Shown: piece after piece, positions 18,694 through 28,134 of the stretch
How the letters are laid out: each line of letters begins with the position of its first letter
Numbering within the stretch: the first letter of the stretch is position 1
Program-made: the position numbers and the translations under genes
Source of the DNA: Acholeplasmatales bacterium
Lineage (GTDB): Bacteria; Bacillota_I; Bacilli_A; Acholeplasmatales; Anaeroplasmataceae
Assembly: GCA_900767915.1 (NCBI GenBank)
Contig: CAAGAX010000055.1
Span: forward strand, 1 to 64,000
Length of the DNA: 64,000 nt
Reading direction: 5' to 3'
The notes under the pieces: model-generated
Database searches by the model: none
Told to the model about the DNA's origin: nothing
What the model saw: only the letters and a program-made list of their open reading frames with translations

Positions 18694-18720
18694 CAAAAAA
18701 AGGAGATTTGAAATCTCCTT
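18694..18720 (-). terminator. Terminator of the tRNA pair
   Basis: Minus-strand stem AAGGAGATTT / AAATCTCC followed by TTTTTTTG, 14 nt beyond tRNA-Arg. Confidence 0.85.
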
Positions 18721-18733
18721 ATATTTTTCAGAC

Positions 18734-18810
18734 TGGCGCGCCCAAGAGGACTCGAACCCCTAACCTTTTGATCCGTAGTCAAACGATCTATCCAATTGAT
18801 CTATGAGCGC
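18734..18810 (-). tRNA. tRNA-Arg (ACG)
   Basis: A complete 77-nt cloverleaf with encoded CCA. Acceptor GCGCTCA pairs with TGGGCGC (one T-G pair). The anticodon stem is TTTGA/TCAAA with loop CTACGGA, anticodon ACG, read as ICG after deamination. The T arm contains GGTTCGAGTCC. It is cotranscribed with the upstream tRNA-Asp. Confidence 0.96.
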
Positions 18811-18818
18811 AGCTATAA

Positions 18819-18894
18819 TGGCGGTTCGGACGGGACTTGAACCCGCGATCTCCAGTGTGACAGACTAGCATGTTAACCACTACACCACCGAACC
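18819..18894 (-). tRNA. tRNA-Asp (GTC)
   Basis: A 76-nt cloverleaf with encoded CCA. Acceptor GGTTCGG pairs with CCGAACC. The anticodon loop is CTGTCAC (anticodon GTC) on the stem CTAGT/ACTGG. The T arm contains GGGTTCAAGTCCC. First of the two-tRNA transcript. Confidence 0.96.
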
Positions 18895-18905
18895 AGTGCT
18901 CGCTT

Positions 18906-18934
18906 ATTATAGCATAACTATAAAGGCGAATCAA
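18906..18934 (-). promoter_or_regulatory. Promoter of the tRNA-Asp/tRNA-Arg unit
   Basis: Minus-strand -35 TTGATT (18929-18934) and consensus -10 TATAAT (18906-18911), spaced by 17 nt, just ahead of tRNA-Asp. Confidence 0.85.
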
Positions 18935-19143
18935 GTCTTTTTTTATATTTTTTTTAAAAAGTCCATAGATATATAATTATTAAATCAACTATAAAAATAA
19001 TAAGGAATATATCTATGAACATAATTAATACTTATATATACTATATAGTTAATTTTTATAATTTCAAATTTAAATTATATGAATTTCATCTTATTACTTA
19101 GCTATAATAGTTTTACTAAAAATAGTAATTTTAAAATGGAAAA

Positions 19144-19803
19144 TTATCTTTTTTTATTATTACTAAAAATCTTATCAAGTATTTGAGCTAAAGAATTAAT
19201 TGTTTTAGTATTAGTAAATTGTTGATAATATCTTCTATTTCCAACAACAAACTTCATATTATTATTAAAGAAGGATAATACAATTAAATTTCCATCCTTA
19301 GTATTTATTTCTAATATGTACTTCTTTATATATGAAGAAGGATTATTAGGTAATCTTGAATAAGCTTTATATTCCTTAGAATTATTATAAATAAAATAAT
19401 TCTTTAAATTTGAATATTGTGTAGATAATATCTTTTCATTATCTAAATATATTTCAAACAACTCTAAATCGTCATTAACATTTAAAAAAAGAGGATATAT
19501 TTCATTAAGTAATAACATGTTTTTATTTTTAGCCTCTATTTGAAGATTTTCTTCAATAAAATTACAATAAGCCATTTTCTTTTTTAATGAAAATTTTTTA
19601 TTAATAAACATTGCTAAGGCTAGAAAAACTATAAAGCCCATAAGGAATAATCCATTCACTTTTAAAGCAGGAGGTAAAAATAGGATTGAAAGAACTAATG
19701 ACAAAAAAGAAATCCAATCAAATTTATATTTATTTAAATTATATTTCTTATAATAAGTATTTAATTTACTATTTAATTCAATAGATTTATATATATTTTC
19801 CAT
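19144..19803 (-). CDS. Unrecognised membrane protein with cytoplasmic domain
   Basis: A 219-residue protein without a family I recognise. An N-terminal charged helix (1-28) precedes two hydrophobic segments (about 30-66) forming a membrane hairpin. The remaining 150 residues are soluble, with alternating strands (FLNVNDDLELFEIYLD, LEINTKDGNLIVLSFF) that suggest a small beta-sandwich or PH-like domain. The start has an AAGGAG site. It is a single gene behind the pbuG terminator, with about 210 AT-rich bases before the tRNAs. Confidence 0.6.
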   Translation of the reverse strand: MENIYKSIELNSKLNTYYKKYNLNKYKFDWISFLSLVLSILFLPPALKVNGLFLMGFIVFLALAMFINKKFSLKKKMAYCNFIEENLQIEAKNKNMLLLNEIYPLFLNVNDDLELFEIYLDNEKILSTQYSNLKNYFIYNNSKEYKAYSRLPNNPSSYIKKYILEINTKDGNLIVLSFFNNNMKFVVGNRRYYQQFTNTKTINSLAQILDKIFSNNKKR

Positions 19804-19821
19804 ATAAAACTCCTTAAAAAA

Positions 19822-19846
19822 AATGCTTGTATCTCTACAAGCATTT
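19822..19846 (-). terminator. Terminator after the purine permease
   Basis: Stem AATGCTTGT / ACAAGCATT with a short loop, followed on the minus strand by a run of T. It lies 25 nt past the permease stop. Confidence 0.85.
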
Positions 19847-19871
19847 TATCATATTTTACTTATTTAGTAAA

Positions 19872-21413
19872 TTAGAATGAAGTTGGAACTAAGAAATAAA
19901 TTAAGAATAATGCAAATACAACTGCACAAACTATAGAAATATTCCAAGTTGGCTTCTCACTCTTCTTACCAGACTTAAATAATACATATTCAACAAGGTA
20001 ACCAAAAGCATTAAGAATTACATATGATACAATACCTAAGCCAATACCTGTTGTAATAGAATAAGCTAATGGCATAGTGATAACTGTAATGAAAGCAGGA
20101 ACTGCATTTAATGGATTCTTGAAGTCAATATCAACAACATTAGACATCATTAATACACCTACATACATTAAAGCACCAGAACATGCTGCTTTAGGAATAA
20201 AAGCGAATACAGGTAATAAGAAAATAGATAGGAAGAATAAAATTGCTGTAACTAAAGAAGCTAAACCAGTTCTACCACCAGCTGCAATACCAGCACCAGA
20301 CTCAACAAATGTTGTAACTGTAGATGTACCTAAAACTGCACCAGCACATGTAGCGATAGAATCTGAAATCATAATCTTATTATAATTTAATGGCTTGCCA
20401 TTCTCATCGATAAGACCAGCGTTTGTAGCACAACCAACTGTAGTACCCATTGTATCAAACATATCAATCATACAGAAAGAAATTACAGTCATAACACAAG
20501 TCATAAATGAACCTTCAGGCATCTTAAATCCGTCAGTAAATAAGATGAATGCTACACCACCATTATCTTTTGAATCAAAGAAATGTGCAAAATTCTCCCA
20601 AAACTTCCAAGTAATATCAGATGTTTTACCAGCAATAACATCAATTGAAGTTACACCTAAAGGCCAAGCAAGTAATGTAGCAGCTAAAATACCAATGATA
20701 ATGGCTCCCTTAACCTTAAAATGAGAAAGGATAGCTATTACTACAAATGAGAATAAACCTACAACAGCAAATCTAGCAACACCACCAGCTTCCCAATTTG
20801 CAGGATTAGTAAAGCTTACTAGTTGAACAAGTGTATATTTATTATCAACAATTATATTAGAATTTTGCAAACCAATAAAAGCAATAAATAAACCAATACC
20901 AACAGAAATAGCTTTTCTAACAGCTACAGGCATTCCGTCAAAGATTTTTTCTCTTAATGTAATAAATGCACCAGTTTCCTTGTTTTTACCAATTGGAGCA
21001 ATTGATAAAACTAAGAAAATAACACCACTAATAAATACTAATAATAATGCATTAGCTAATGAAAACTGATAAGAAGTAGAATATGCTCCAACTCCTCCAC
21101 CAATTAATGCACCAACTGTAGAATTCAATCCTAAGCCTGAAGCCTGTGCAAAAGGCATTTTAGCAAATAATGCCATTAAAAGTGTACCAACAACAGCACC
21201 TAATGCAGTCGCGATAAATAATGATGACCATACAGCACCAGCTGCATGTCCAGCATAAAGAATTGAATTTGGATTTACTGTTAAAATATAAGCCATTGCT
21301 AGGAATGTTACAATACCAGCAATGATTTCTGTTTTAACGTTAGATCCTTCTTTAGTAATACCAAAGAATTTATCAAGCTTAGAGCTTGATTCAACGTTTT
21401 TGTTCTCTTCCAT
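19872..21413 (-). CDS. pbuG: Hypoxanthine/guanine permease (AzgA-type NCS2)
   Basis: A 513-residue transporter with about 12-14 transmembrane segments that imports hypoxanthine, guanine or adenine with protons. It opens with KLDKFFGI and the family block TEIIAGIVTFLAMAYILTVNP. Further signatures are ASGLGLNSTVGA, SFCMIDMFDTMGTTVG (the substrate-site Glu/Asp region) and ESGAGIAAGGRTGLASLVTA. The gene has a GGAGGG site and a sigma-A-like promoter. I looked for a purine riboswitch in the 200 bases upstream and did not see one. Confidence 0.92.
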   Translation of the reverse strand: MEENKNVESSSKLDKFFGITKEGSNVKTEIIAGIVTFLAMAYILTVNPNSILYAGHAAGAVWSSLFIATALGAVVGTLLMALFAKMPFAQASGLGLNSTVGALIGGGVGAYSTSYQFSLANALLLVFISGVIFLVLSIAPIGKNKETGAFITLREKIFDGMPVAVRKAISVGIGLFIAFIGLQNSNIIVDNKYTLVQLVSFTNPANWEAGGVARFAVVGLFSFVVIAILSHFKVKGAIIIGILAATLLAWPLGVTSIDVIAGKTSDITWKFWENFAHFFDSKDNGGVAFILFTDGFKMPEGSFMTCVMTVISFCMIDMFDTMGTTVGCATNAGLIDENGKPLNYNKIMISDSIATCAGAVLGTSTVTTFVESGAGIAAGGRTGLASLVTAILFFLSIFLLPVFAFIPKAACSGALMYVGVLMMSNVVDIDFKNPLNAVPAFITVITMPLAYSITTGIGLGIVSYVILNAFGYLVEYVLFKSGKKSEKPTWNISIVCAVVFALFLIYFLVPTSF

Positions 21414-21469
21414 CTATACCCTCCTATTAATGCTTAACCTTGAGAACTAGATTAAACAAATATAGTTAT

Positions 21470-21499
21470 ATTATACTACCCTTTTTCTCTATTTAGCAA
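21470..21499 (-). promoter_or_regulatory. Promoter of the purine permease
   Basis: Minus-strand -35 TTGCTA (21494-21499) and -10 TATAAT (21470-21475), spaced by 18 nt. Confidence 0.55.
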
Positions 21500-21541
21500 T
21501 AAAAAAGTCATAATTTCTAAATTAAATTCAAAAATTATGAC
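21500..21541 (-). terminator. Terminator after the pseudouridine synthase
   Basis: Ten-base stem GTCATAATTT / AAATTATGAC (21507-21516 and 21532-21541) followed on the minus strand by TTTTTTATT. Its T tract abuts the -35 of the pbuG promoter. Confidence 0.75.
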
Positions 21542-21623
21542 AAATAATTAATTTTTTTATCATTTTCATTAAAAAATAATTATATTTTATATTATTTTTG
21601 GAATAAATATAAAATACATATAA

Positions 21624-22319
21624 TTATTTTAACATTTCTAGTTCTTCTTCTGTTAAAAAACGATATTTTCCTTCTTCTAAATTATTATCCAAATCAATTG
21701 GTCCAAAGGAAATTCTCTTTAAAAAAGTAACATTACAATCTAAAGCCTCTAGCATTCTTTTAACCTGATGATATTTTCCTTCCTTAATAGAAAGAATTCC
21801 TTCATTATCTCCTAATTTTTCATAGCTTGCTGGCATACATGTATATCCATCATCTATAGTAATACCTTGAGCAAATTTTGAAATCTTCTTATCAGTTAAA
21901 GCTCCATCAAATTTTAAATAATATCTTTTAACAACATGCTTCTTTGGGGAAAGCATTCTATGAGCTAAGGCTCCATCATTTGTTATTAATAATAATCCAA
22001 CAGTATCCTTGTCTAATCTACCAACTGGAAATAGATTTCTTTTTTCATAGCCATCTATTAAATCTAAAACTATTGAATCATGAGGATCAAAGGTAGCTGA
22101 AACATATCCAGCTGGCTTATTAAGCATAATATATATAAACTTATCATAGTTAACAGTATTATCAGCTATAATAATCTCATCATTAACTTCATCAACCTTA
22201 AAATCATCATCCAATATAATTTCACCATTAACAGAAACAAATCCTTTTCTAATTAAATCCTTTACTTCCTTTCGAGAACCATTTCCAGTATGTGATAAAA
22301 GCTTATCTAATCTCATCAT
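21624..22319 (-). CDS. rsuA: 16S rRNA pseudouridine synthase, RsuA family
   Basis: A 231-residue enzyme that isomerises a specific uridine in 16S rRNA (U516 in E. coli). An N-terminal S4 RNA-binding domain (RLDKLLSHTGNGSRKE to VNGE) precedes the catalytic domain, whose active-site Asp is in GRLDKDTVGLLLIT (about 103). The KEGKYHQVKRML motif is typical of RsuA/RluB/E/F. The gene starts with two consecutive ATG codons; both fit the GGAG site. RluB (23S rRNA) is the alternative target. The short length favours RsuA. Confidence 0.88.
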   Translation of the reverse strand: MMRLDKLLSHTGNGSRKEVKDLIRKGFVSVNGEIILDDDFKVDEVNDEIIIADNTVNYDKFIYIMLNKPAGYVSATFDPHDSIVLDLIDGYEKRNLFPVGRLDKDTVGLLLITNDGALAHRMLSPKKHVVKRYYLKFDGALTDKKISKFAQGITIDDGYTCMPASYEKLGDNEGILSIKEGKYHQVKRMLEALDCNVTFLKRISFGPIDLDNNLEEGKYRFLTEEELEMLK

Positions 22320-22342
22320 AATATATTTTCTCCTTAAAAAAA

Positions 22343-22369
22343 TTAATGTGCTATACCTAGCACATTAAT
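22343..22369 (-). terminator. Terminator after galE
   Basis: Stem TTAATGTGCTA / TAGCACATTAA with a 4-nt loop, followed on the minus strand by TTTTTTT. Confidence 0.9.
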
Positions 22370-22380
22370 CATAAGCATTA

Positions 22381-23400
22381 TTATTTTTTATATCCATTAG
22401 GATTATTCTTTTGCCAATTCCAAGTGTCTTTACACATATCATCTAATGTTCTTTCAGTCTTCCAGCCTAAAACCTCTAGTGCCTTATCAGAATTTGCATA
22501 AAATTCAGGTAAATCGCCATCACGTCTAGGACCATATTCATACTTAATCTTAATACCATTAGCTCTTTCAAATGCATTTACTATTTCATTAACACTATAA
22601 GGAACACCAGTACCTAAATTAAAAACCTCAACTCCATTATGCTCTAAAACATAATCTATAGCCTTAACATGTCCGATAGCTAAATCAACAACATGAATAT
22701 AATCTCTTCTACATGTTCCATCTGGCGTTGGATAATCATTACCAAATATAGTTAAATGATCACGTCTACCTACTGCTACTTGAGCAATATATGGCATTAA
22801 ATTATTAGGAATACCTTGTGGATCCTCACCAATTAAGCCACTCTTATGAGCACCAATTGGATTAAAATAACGAAGTAATACAACTGATAAATCAGGATTT
22901 GCCTTTGCAGTATCCTCCAAAATTTGTTCCATCATTACCTTAGTCCAGCCATAAGGATTTGTACAAGTACCTCTTTTCATTGTTTCCTTATATGGGATAG
23001 GATTTTCAGATCCATAAACAGTCGCACTTGACGAGAAAATAATAGAATTAACATTATGCTCTTTCATACATTCTAATAGTGTTAATGTTGTATCAATATT
23101 ATTTCTATAATATTCAATAGGCTTTTTAACTGATTCACCGACTGCCTTTAATCCTGCAAAATGAATAACAGCATCAATTTTATTCTCATCAAAAATTTTA
23201 GATAATAATGCTTTATCCTTAACATCACATTCATACGCTATAACCTTTTTACCAGTTATTTCTTCAATTCTATTAATTGCTTCAGGACAACTATTAGAAT
23301 AATTATCTACTACAACAACATTATAGTTACTATTTAATAATTCAACTGCAGTATGAGAGCCAATATAACCTGCTCCACCTGCTAACAAAACTGTTTTCAT
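22381..23400 (-). CDS. galE: UDP-glucose 4-epimerase
   Basis: A 339-residue extended SDR enzyme that interconverts UDP-galactose and UDP-glucose. The NAD-binding motif GGAGYIGS is at 8-15, the catalytic Ser in FSSSATVYG (about 124) and the YxxxK pair in YGWTK (about 150). Length is normal. It is monocistronic with its own promoter and terminator. It would channel galactose released by the GH36 alpha-galactosidase and supply UDP-galactose to the glycosyltransferase encoded at 53976. Galactokinase and GalT are not in the window. Confidence 0.96.
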   Translation of the reverse strand: MKTVLLAGGAGYIGSHTAVELLNSNYNVVVVDNYSNSCPEAINRIEEITGKKVIAYECDVKDKALLSKIFDENKIDAVIHFAGLKAVGESVKKPIEYYRNNIDTTLTLLECMKEHNVNSIIFSSSATVYGSENPIPYKETMKRGTCTNPYGWTKVMMEQILEDTAKANPDLSVVLLRYFNPIGAHKSGLIGEDPQGIPNNLMPYIAQVAVGRRDHLTIFGNDYPTPDGTCRRDYIHVVDLAIGHVKAIDYVLEHNGVEVFNLGTGVPYSVNEIVNAFERANGIKIKYEYGPRRDGDLPEFYANSDKALEVLGWKTERTLDDMCKDTWNWQKNNPNGYKK

Positions 23401-23429
23401 AAATATATACTCCTTTAAGCTTTTTCTAT

Positions 23430-23458
23430 ATTATAATCTAAAAATTATTTAAATTCAA
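23430..23458 (-). promoter_or_regulatory. Promoter of galE
   Basis: Minus-strand -35 TTGAAT (23453-23458) and -10 TATAAT (23430-23435), spaced by 17 nt. Confidence 0.8.
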
Positions 23459-23954
23459 TGAAATATCTAAGGCTATTTTTAAAATTAAATTAAATTGTGT
23501 TCATCATTACAATAAGCATCATTATAAAAATAATGCTTATCATAATCAATTCTATATTCATTATTATAATTACAGCTAAATTATATAAATGCTATAAAAA
23601 ATCATATGAATATTCATTAAATAAAAATAGTAGGGCTACTTATTTGAGTTATCCTTATTTATACTGTCTAAAAGTTGCTTTATTATTAAAGCTTTAAAGG
23701 AATTCACTTCTAAAAAAGATAATGTTACCAAGGTTAATATTCTCTTTTTTTAATTAATATTTACTCCATATTCTATTTAAGGCTTGAATATAACCTTTAT
23801 CTTATTTTATTACAACAATCTAAGTACTTCTTTTATACAAAATATATTTAATTAATATATTGTAATAATAAATATTATATAGCTTATATATTACATAATA
23901 ATTAGTACTATATAATAAGAAATTACTAATATTATTTATTAATCAGTATAAATA
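23459..23954. other. AT-rich intergenic tract
   Basis: About 500 bases between galE and the terminator of the large ABC gene. A short hydrophobic plus-strand frame starts at 23497 but lacks a ribosome binding site and has the composition of random AT-rich DNA. I see no supported feature. Confidence 0.45.
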
Positions 23955-24003
23955 AAAAGAGGTGTGAAGCTAATAGATTTAAAAATCTATTTTCACATCC
24001 TCT
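23951..24003 (-). terminator. Terminator after the large ABC fusion gene
   Basis: Long minus-strand hairpin: outer GAGGATGTGAA / TTCACACCTC, inner AATAGATTT / AAATCTATT, followed by TTTTTATTT. Confidence 0.85.
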
Positions 24004-24014
24004 TATATGATAAA

Positions 24015-27000
24015 TCATTCAGTTCTTAAGGCAATAACTGGATCTCTTTTAGCGGCAGATTTAGCTGGAATTAAGCCTGAAATTAATGTTAACACAATAC
24101 TTAATCCTATCATAAATAATGCTTGATACCATGGAAGATTAGCTATTGAATAAATACCTACAACTGAGCCTAAAATTAAATTAATTACTAAAGAAATTAA
24201 ATAAGTAATTAGGATTCCTAATAAACCAGCAACTAAGCCAATAATGAATGTTTCAGCATTAAATAAATGTGAAACATCCTTCTTTCTACCACCTAATGCT
24301 CTAATTACTCCAATTTCTTTTGTTCTTTCAACTACTGATACATATGTAATAATACCAATCATTACTGTAGAAACAACTAATGATAATGCTGTAAAGGCAA
24401 TTAATGAATAGGTAATTACTTGAATTAAAGTATTAACCATATTTATAATTAATCCTATCATATCAGTATACTCAATCTTTAAGCTATCATCATGTTCTAA
24501 TAAAGATAAATCAGTTAATTCATCACCTATAATCTTATAATCTAATAATTCACTAATAGTAGCTGCTGAATCAGAATAATTAGGAATTATAGCTTCTAAT
24601 GTACCATCTTCATTAATATAATATTTATCAGATATATATGAAGAAATTTTTTCTACCTGTGATAAAGAATTTGTATCAATAAAATCAGAAACATCCTTTG
24701 CATTAATAATACCCTTATTATTCTTTTCATCAAATTCATAATCTACAAAAAAGAATGTTTCACCATTATCACTTAAATCTCTATAATAGAAATCAAATTT
24801 TGAATAATCCTTAAATGTTATATAACCATCAAAGCCTTCTACCTTATTAGGATCATCATCCTTATAAGAAGTAATAATAAAATTATTTAATAATTCAGTC
24901 GTATTATTCATTCCAAGATCCTGTAGGCTTGTTGTATCTAAATAAAAGCCTTTAGTATCTAAGAAATATTTTTTATTATTAAGCTCTATAGTTGGATTTT
25001 TTGATACATTTAGATATGAATATTTATTACTATCACTATATAGCTTACTTATATCATTATTTTCTACTAATGTTGATTCAACTTTATAAATTTTATCCTC
25101 TACTTTAATATATTCCTCAGCAGGATTTTTAGTATAATAATCTTCTGATACTAATACATAGCTATCCTTATAGAATTTGTCATTTACATCATCATAACGA
25201 TATTTATCATAACCATTTCGAGTAGCTACTATAGAGCCATTATTATCAAGCCTTACCTTATAATAGCTTTGATTTAATACCTTCATAACATATTCATAGT
25301 CACCATCACTATTTTTAAATCTATAAAGCTTTTCATTAGTATTTGGAACTATTTCTTTATTATTAAAATTAATATTAGTATTAGGGAATTCCTTACCTAA
25401 AATTGTATATTTTACTAAGCTATAAGCATTAACTGAAGTATTATTATTAATATGAATTGAATCTTCAATATTAAAAGGATTTCCTAAAGAATCACTTAGC
25501 TTTAAATAAAAGTTATATTCTCCATTATCATCCTTCTTTAGACGATATTGGTTTCCTAAATAATCCTCTGCATAGCCATTTGAGTTTACATTAACCTTAA
25601 AATATTTGTTTGTTGCTGGATCCTTATAATAATAGACTGTAGTTTCAGATCCATCATCATTTTTTATTTTACCTGTATAAAAGCCATTTGAATCAACCTT
25701 ATATAAGCCTTTAACAGTTGAATCATTCCACTTATCTAGATATTTTGTTAAAAGCTCCTTTTGTTCAAAATTATTACAATAAAAATATACTGTTACAGGA
25801 TATTCACTTCCACCTAAGGCTTGTACAGAATATGAAACTAATTCCTTTTTAGAATCACTATTATCAGATGACAAAAATTGAGAAATATAATTCATAATAG
25901 CACTTGAAGAGTCACTTGATAAATAATTCTTTTCACAAGTTACCTTTGAATAGCTATCAAATTTAAATTTATATCCTAATTCAATATTATATAATCCATT
26001 AGAATCTATTGCAGAAGAAACAATTTCAGATTGATTAATACCCTTCTTTTTATTACCATAGGTATAATCTCTAATATGATCTGATAATGAATTAGTATAA
26101 TATAAGCCTCCTGAAGTTAAACAGCCATATGATAAATCCTCTTTAAGCTTTAATACACATTTAACATTCAAATCAACACTACCATCGACTGTACCAAAGG
26201 CACCTCTTTTATAATTATCCCACTTTTCATCTGTTTCCTTTGAAAGTGTACCATCACTATAGGCTGAAGCATAATATTTATCGCCTAGTTCATCACTAGT
26301 TTCACCCTTTTTAAAGACTGTATCATTAGGATACCAAGTAAATTTCTTTTTAGCTAATTCCTCATAGCTTATTTTTTCTGGCATTTGAAGAAATGGAGAG
26401 GAATTATATTCAGGAGCATTACCTATCTTATAACAATAATTTAAGAATACCTCTTGAGAGAAATAGCCATATTCAGCTAGCTCTAAATCATTTAAGGTAT
26501 TAGAATTCTTACTTGCTACTGCAATTAAGCTTGTTTTGTCATTAATTACCTCATCAAGTGTATAGCCATCCTCAATATAAACAACATCATATTGATTGGA
26601 AATATATTTAGGATTAGATGGAATTTCAGTCATTACAGTTACTGAATTAATCATATTTGCATAATCTTTAAATTCTTTAATGTTTTTCAATATAGATGCA
26701 TAGGTTGCTTGAATTGCTGATACACTCATTTTATGAGATTGTCCATCAGATGTTCTAAAATCAGTATATAAATTAGGAGCTATTTTATATCCATATAGGT
26801 ATTGAATTAATTCACATGCATCACTTGGCATATCCTTTAGAAAATCCATATAATCCTTACCTATTTTATTAGTAGAGGTAACACCATTCATGTTATATAA
26901 GGTTCTAACTAATGAGGATATAAAAATACTGCTTACATCATTAGTAGGATTTACTGATGAAGAATTATTAGATAATCCTCCACCCATTATAGATGAATAA

Positions 27001-27986
27001 TCCAAGGATGAAGTTGTAATATAAACTGGATTTCCTGAAAGCATATCATTTTCCATATCAGATATATAGCCTTGTACACCATTAGATACCGCAAGTACTG
27101 TTGATACACCAACTATACCAATGCATCCAGCTAATGCAACCATAAAGGTTCTTTTAAACTTAGCCTGAAGATTTCTTGATGAAAGCTTAAAGGCTGTAAA
27201 AAAGCTCATTTTTGATTTTTCTTTTTTTATTTTTTTAATTGCTTCATCAGCTGAAGTGTTTTCTTCTATTTCCTTTAATTTTTCTATTTCCTTTTGTTCA
27301 TCATCTTCACTAAAGGGATTAGAATCTTCTATTACATTACCATCAAGGCATTTAACAATTCTTGTTGAATATTTATAAGCTATTTCAGGATTATGAGTTA
27401 CCATAATTACTAATCTTTCTTTAGCAATTTCTTGGATTAAATCCATTATTTGAATACTTGTTTCAGTATCAAGTGCTCCTGTAGGCTCATCAGCCAAAAG
27501 TATTTCAGGATCATTAACTAAAGCACGTGCTATTGCCACTCTTTGACATTGTCCACCTGATAATTGATTTGGCTTTTTATAATATTGATTAGATAATCCC
27601 ACTTTATCAAGAGCATGCTTTGCCTTAGCTTGACGTACAGACTTTGATACACCTGAAATTGTCAAGGCTAATTCAACATTTCCTAAAATAGTTTGATGTG
27701 GTATTAAATTATAGCTTTGAAAAATAAATCCAATACGATGATTACGATAAATATCCCAATCTCTATCATTGAAATTTTTTGTACTCTTTCCATTGATGAA
27801 TAGATCTCCTGATGTATAATGATCTAATCCACCTATAATATTTAAAAGAGTTGTTTTTCCACAGCCAGAAGGACCTAATATTGAAACAAATTCATTTTTT
27901 CTAAAGCATAGATTAATTCCTTTTAAGGCTTCAACTGTCATATCTGCTACATAATAGTTCTTTTTAATATCCTTTAATTTCAACAT
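24015..27986 (-). CDS. MacB/FtsX-type ABC transporter fusion with very large extracellular domain
   Basis: A 1323-residue single-chain ABC protein. Residues 1-230 form an LolD/MacB-type ATPase: GPSGCGKTT Walker A, LSGGQCQRVAI signature, ILLADEPTGALD Walker B, VTHNPE H-loop. A charged linker leads to the first transmembrane helix (about 280-305). Some 830 residues of Asn/Tyr/Asp/Ser-rich extracytoplasmic sequence follow. Three C-terminal helices form the FtsX domain, ending in GLIPAKSAAKRDPVIALR. Type VII ABC proteins of this kind work as mechanotransducers or peptide/antibiotic pumps. The extracellular domain is much larger than the roughly 200 residues of MacB. An in-frame GTG lies 9 bases upstream, but the ATG at 27986 is correctly spaced from GAGGGG. 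Confidence 0.88.
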   Translation of the reverse strand: MLKLKDIKKNYYVADMTVEALKGINLCFRKNEFVSILGPSGCGKTTLLNIIGGLDHYTSGDLFINGKSTKNFNDRDWDIYRNHRIGFIFQSYNLIPHQTILGNVELALTISGVSKSVRQAKAKHALDKVGLSNQYYKKPNQLSGGQCQRVAIARALVNDPEILLADEPTGALDTETSIQIMDLIQEIAKERLVIMVTHNPEIAYKYSTRIVKCLDGNVIEDSNPFSEDDEQKEIEKLKEIEENTSADEAIKKIKKEKSKMSFFTAFKLSSRNLQAKFKRTFMVALAGCIGIVGVSTVLAVSNGVQGYISDMENDMLSGNPVYITTSSLDYSSIMGGGLSNNSSSVNPTNDVSSIFISSLVRTLYNMNGVTSTNKIGKDYMDFLKDMPSDACELIQYLYGYKIAPNLYTDFRTSDGQSHKMSVSAIQATYASILKNIKEFKDYANMINSVTVMTEIPSNPKYISNQYDVVYIEDGYTLDEVINDKTSLIAVASKNSNTLNDLELAEYGYFSQEVFLNYCYKIGNAPEYNSSPFLQMPEKISYEELAKKKFTWYPNDTVFKKGETSDELGDKYYASAYSDGTLSKETDEKWDNYKRGAFGTVDGSVDLNVKCVLKLKEDLSYGCLTSGGLYYTNSLSDHIRDYTYGNKKKGINQSEIVSSAIDSNGLYNIELGYKFKFDSYSKVTCEKNYLSSDSSSAIMNYISQFLSSDNSDSKKELVSYSVQALGGSEYPVTVYFYCNNFEQKELLTKYLDKWNDSTVKGLYKVDSNGFYTGKIKNDDGSETTVYYYKDPATNKYFKVNVNSNGYAEDYLGNQYRLKKDDNGEYNFYLKLSDSLGNPFNIEDSIHINNNTSVNAYSLVKYTILGKEFPNTNINFNNKEIVPNTNEKLYRFKNSDGDYEYVMKVLNQSYYKVRLDNNGSIVATRNGYDKYRYDDVNDKFYKDSYVLVSEDYYTKNPAEEYIKVEDKIYKVESTLVENNDISKLYSDSNKYSYLNVSKNPTIELNNKKYFLDTKGFYLDTTSLQDLGMNNTTELLNNFIITSYKDDDPNKVEGFDGYITFKDYSKFDFYYRDLSDNGETFFFVDYEFDEKNNKGIINAKDVSDFIDTNSLSQVEKISSYISDKYYINEDGTLEAIIPNYSDSAATISELLDYKIIGDELTDLSLLEHDDSLKIEYTDMIGLIINMVNTLIQVITYSLIAFTALSLVVSTVMIGIITYVSVVERTKEIGVIRALGGRKKDVSHLFNAETFIIGLVAGLLGILITYLISLVINLILGSVVGIYSIANLPWYQALFMIGLSIVLTLISGLIPAKSAAKRDPVIALRTE

Positions 27987-28081
27987 ATTAGCCACCCCTC
28001 ATTTTAAATTATATACTTTATTTCAAGAAAATAAAACAATTAAATTGTCAAATTATTATGTGAAATTATGTATAAAATAAC

Positions 28082-28118
28082 AAAAAAAAGCATATTTAAG
28101 AAAAACCTAAATATGCTA
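28082..28118 (-). terminator. Terminator at the end of the pyr operon
   Basis: Stem AGCATATTTA / TAAATATGCT (28089-28117) followed on the minus strand by TTTTTTTTG, 17 nt behind pyrE. Confidence 0.9.
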
Positions 28119-28134
28119 AAAATTATATGATAAA

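Noticed and set aside
21414..21620. Purine riboswitch ahead of the purine permease
   Set aside because: The conserved loop sequences and three-way junction were not found; only a promoter and an upstream terminator are visible.
23497..23697. 66-codon plus-strand frame, hydrophobic
   Set aside because: No ribosome binding site, Ile-rich composition expected from random AT-rich DNA, no similarity to a known family.
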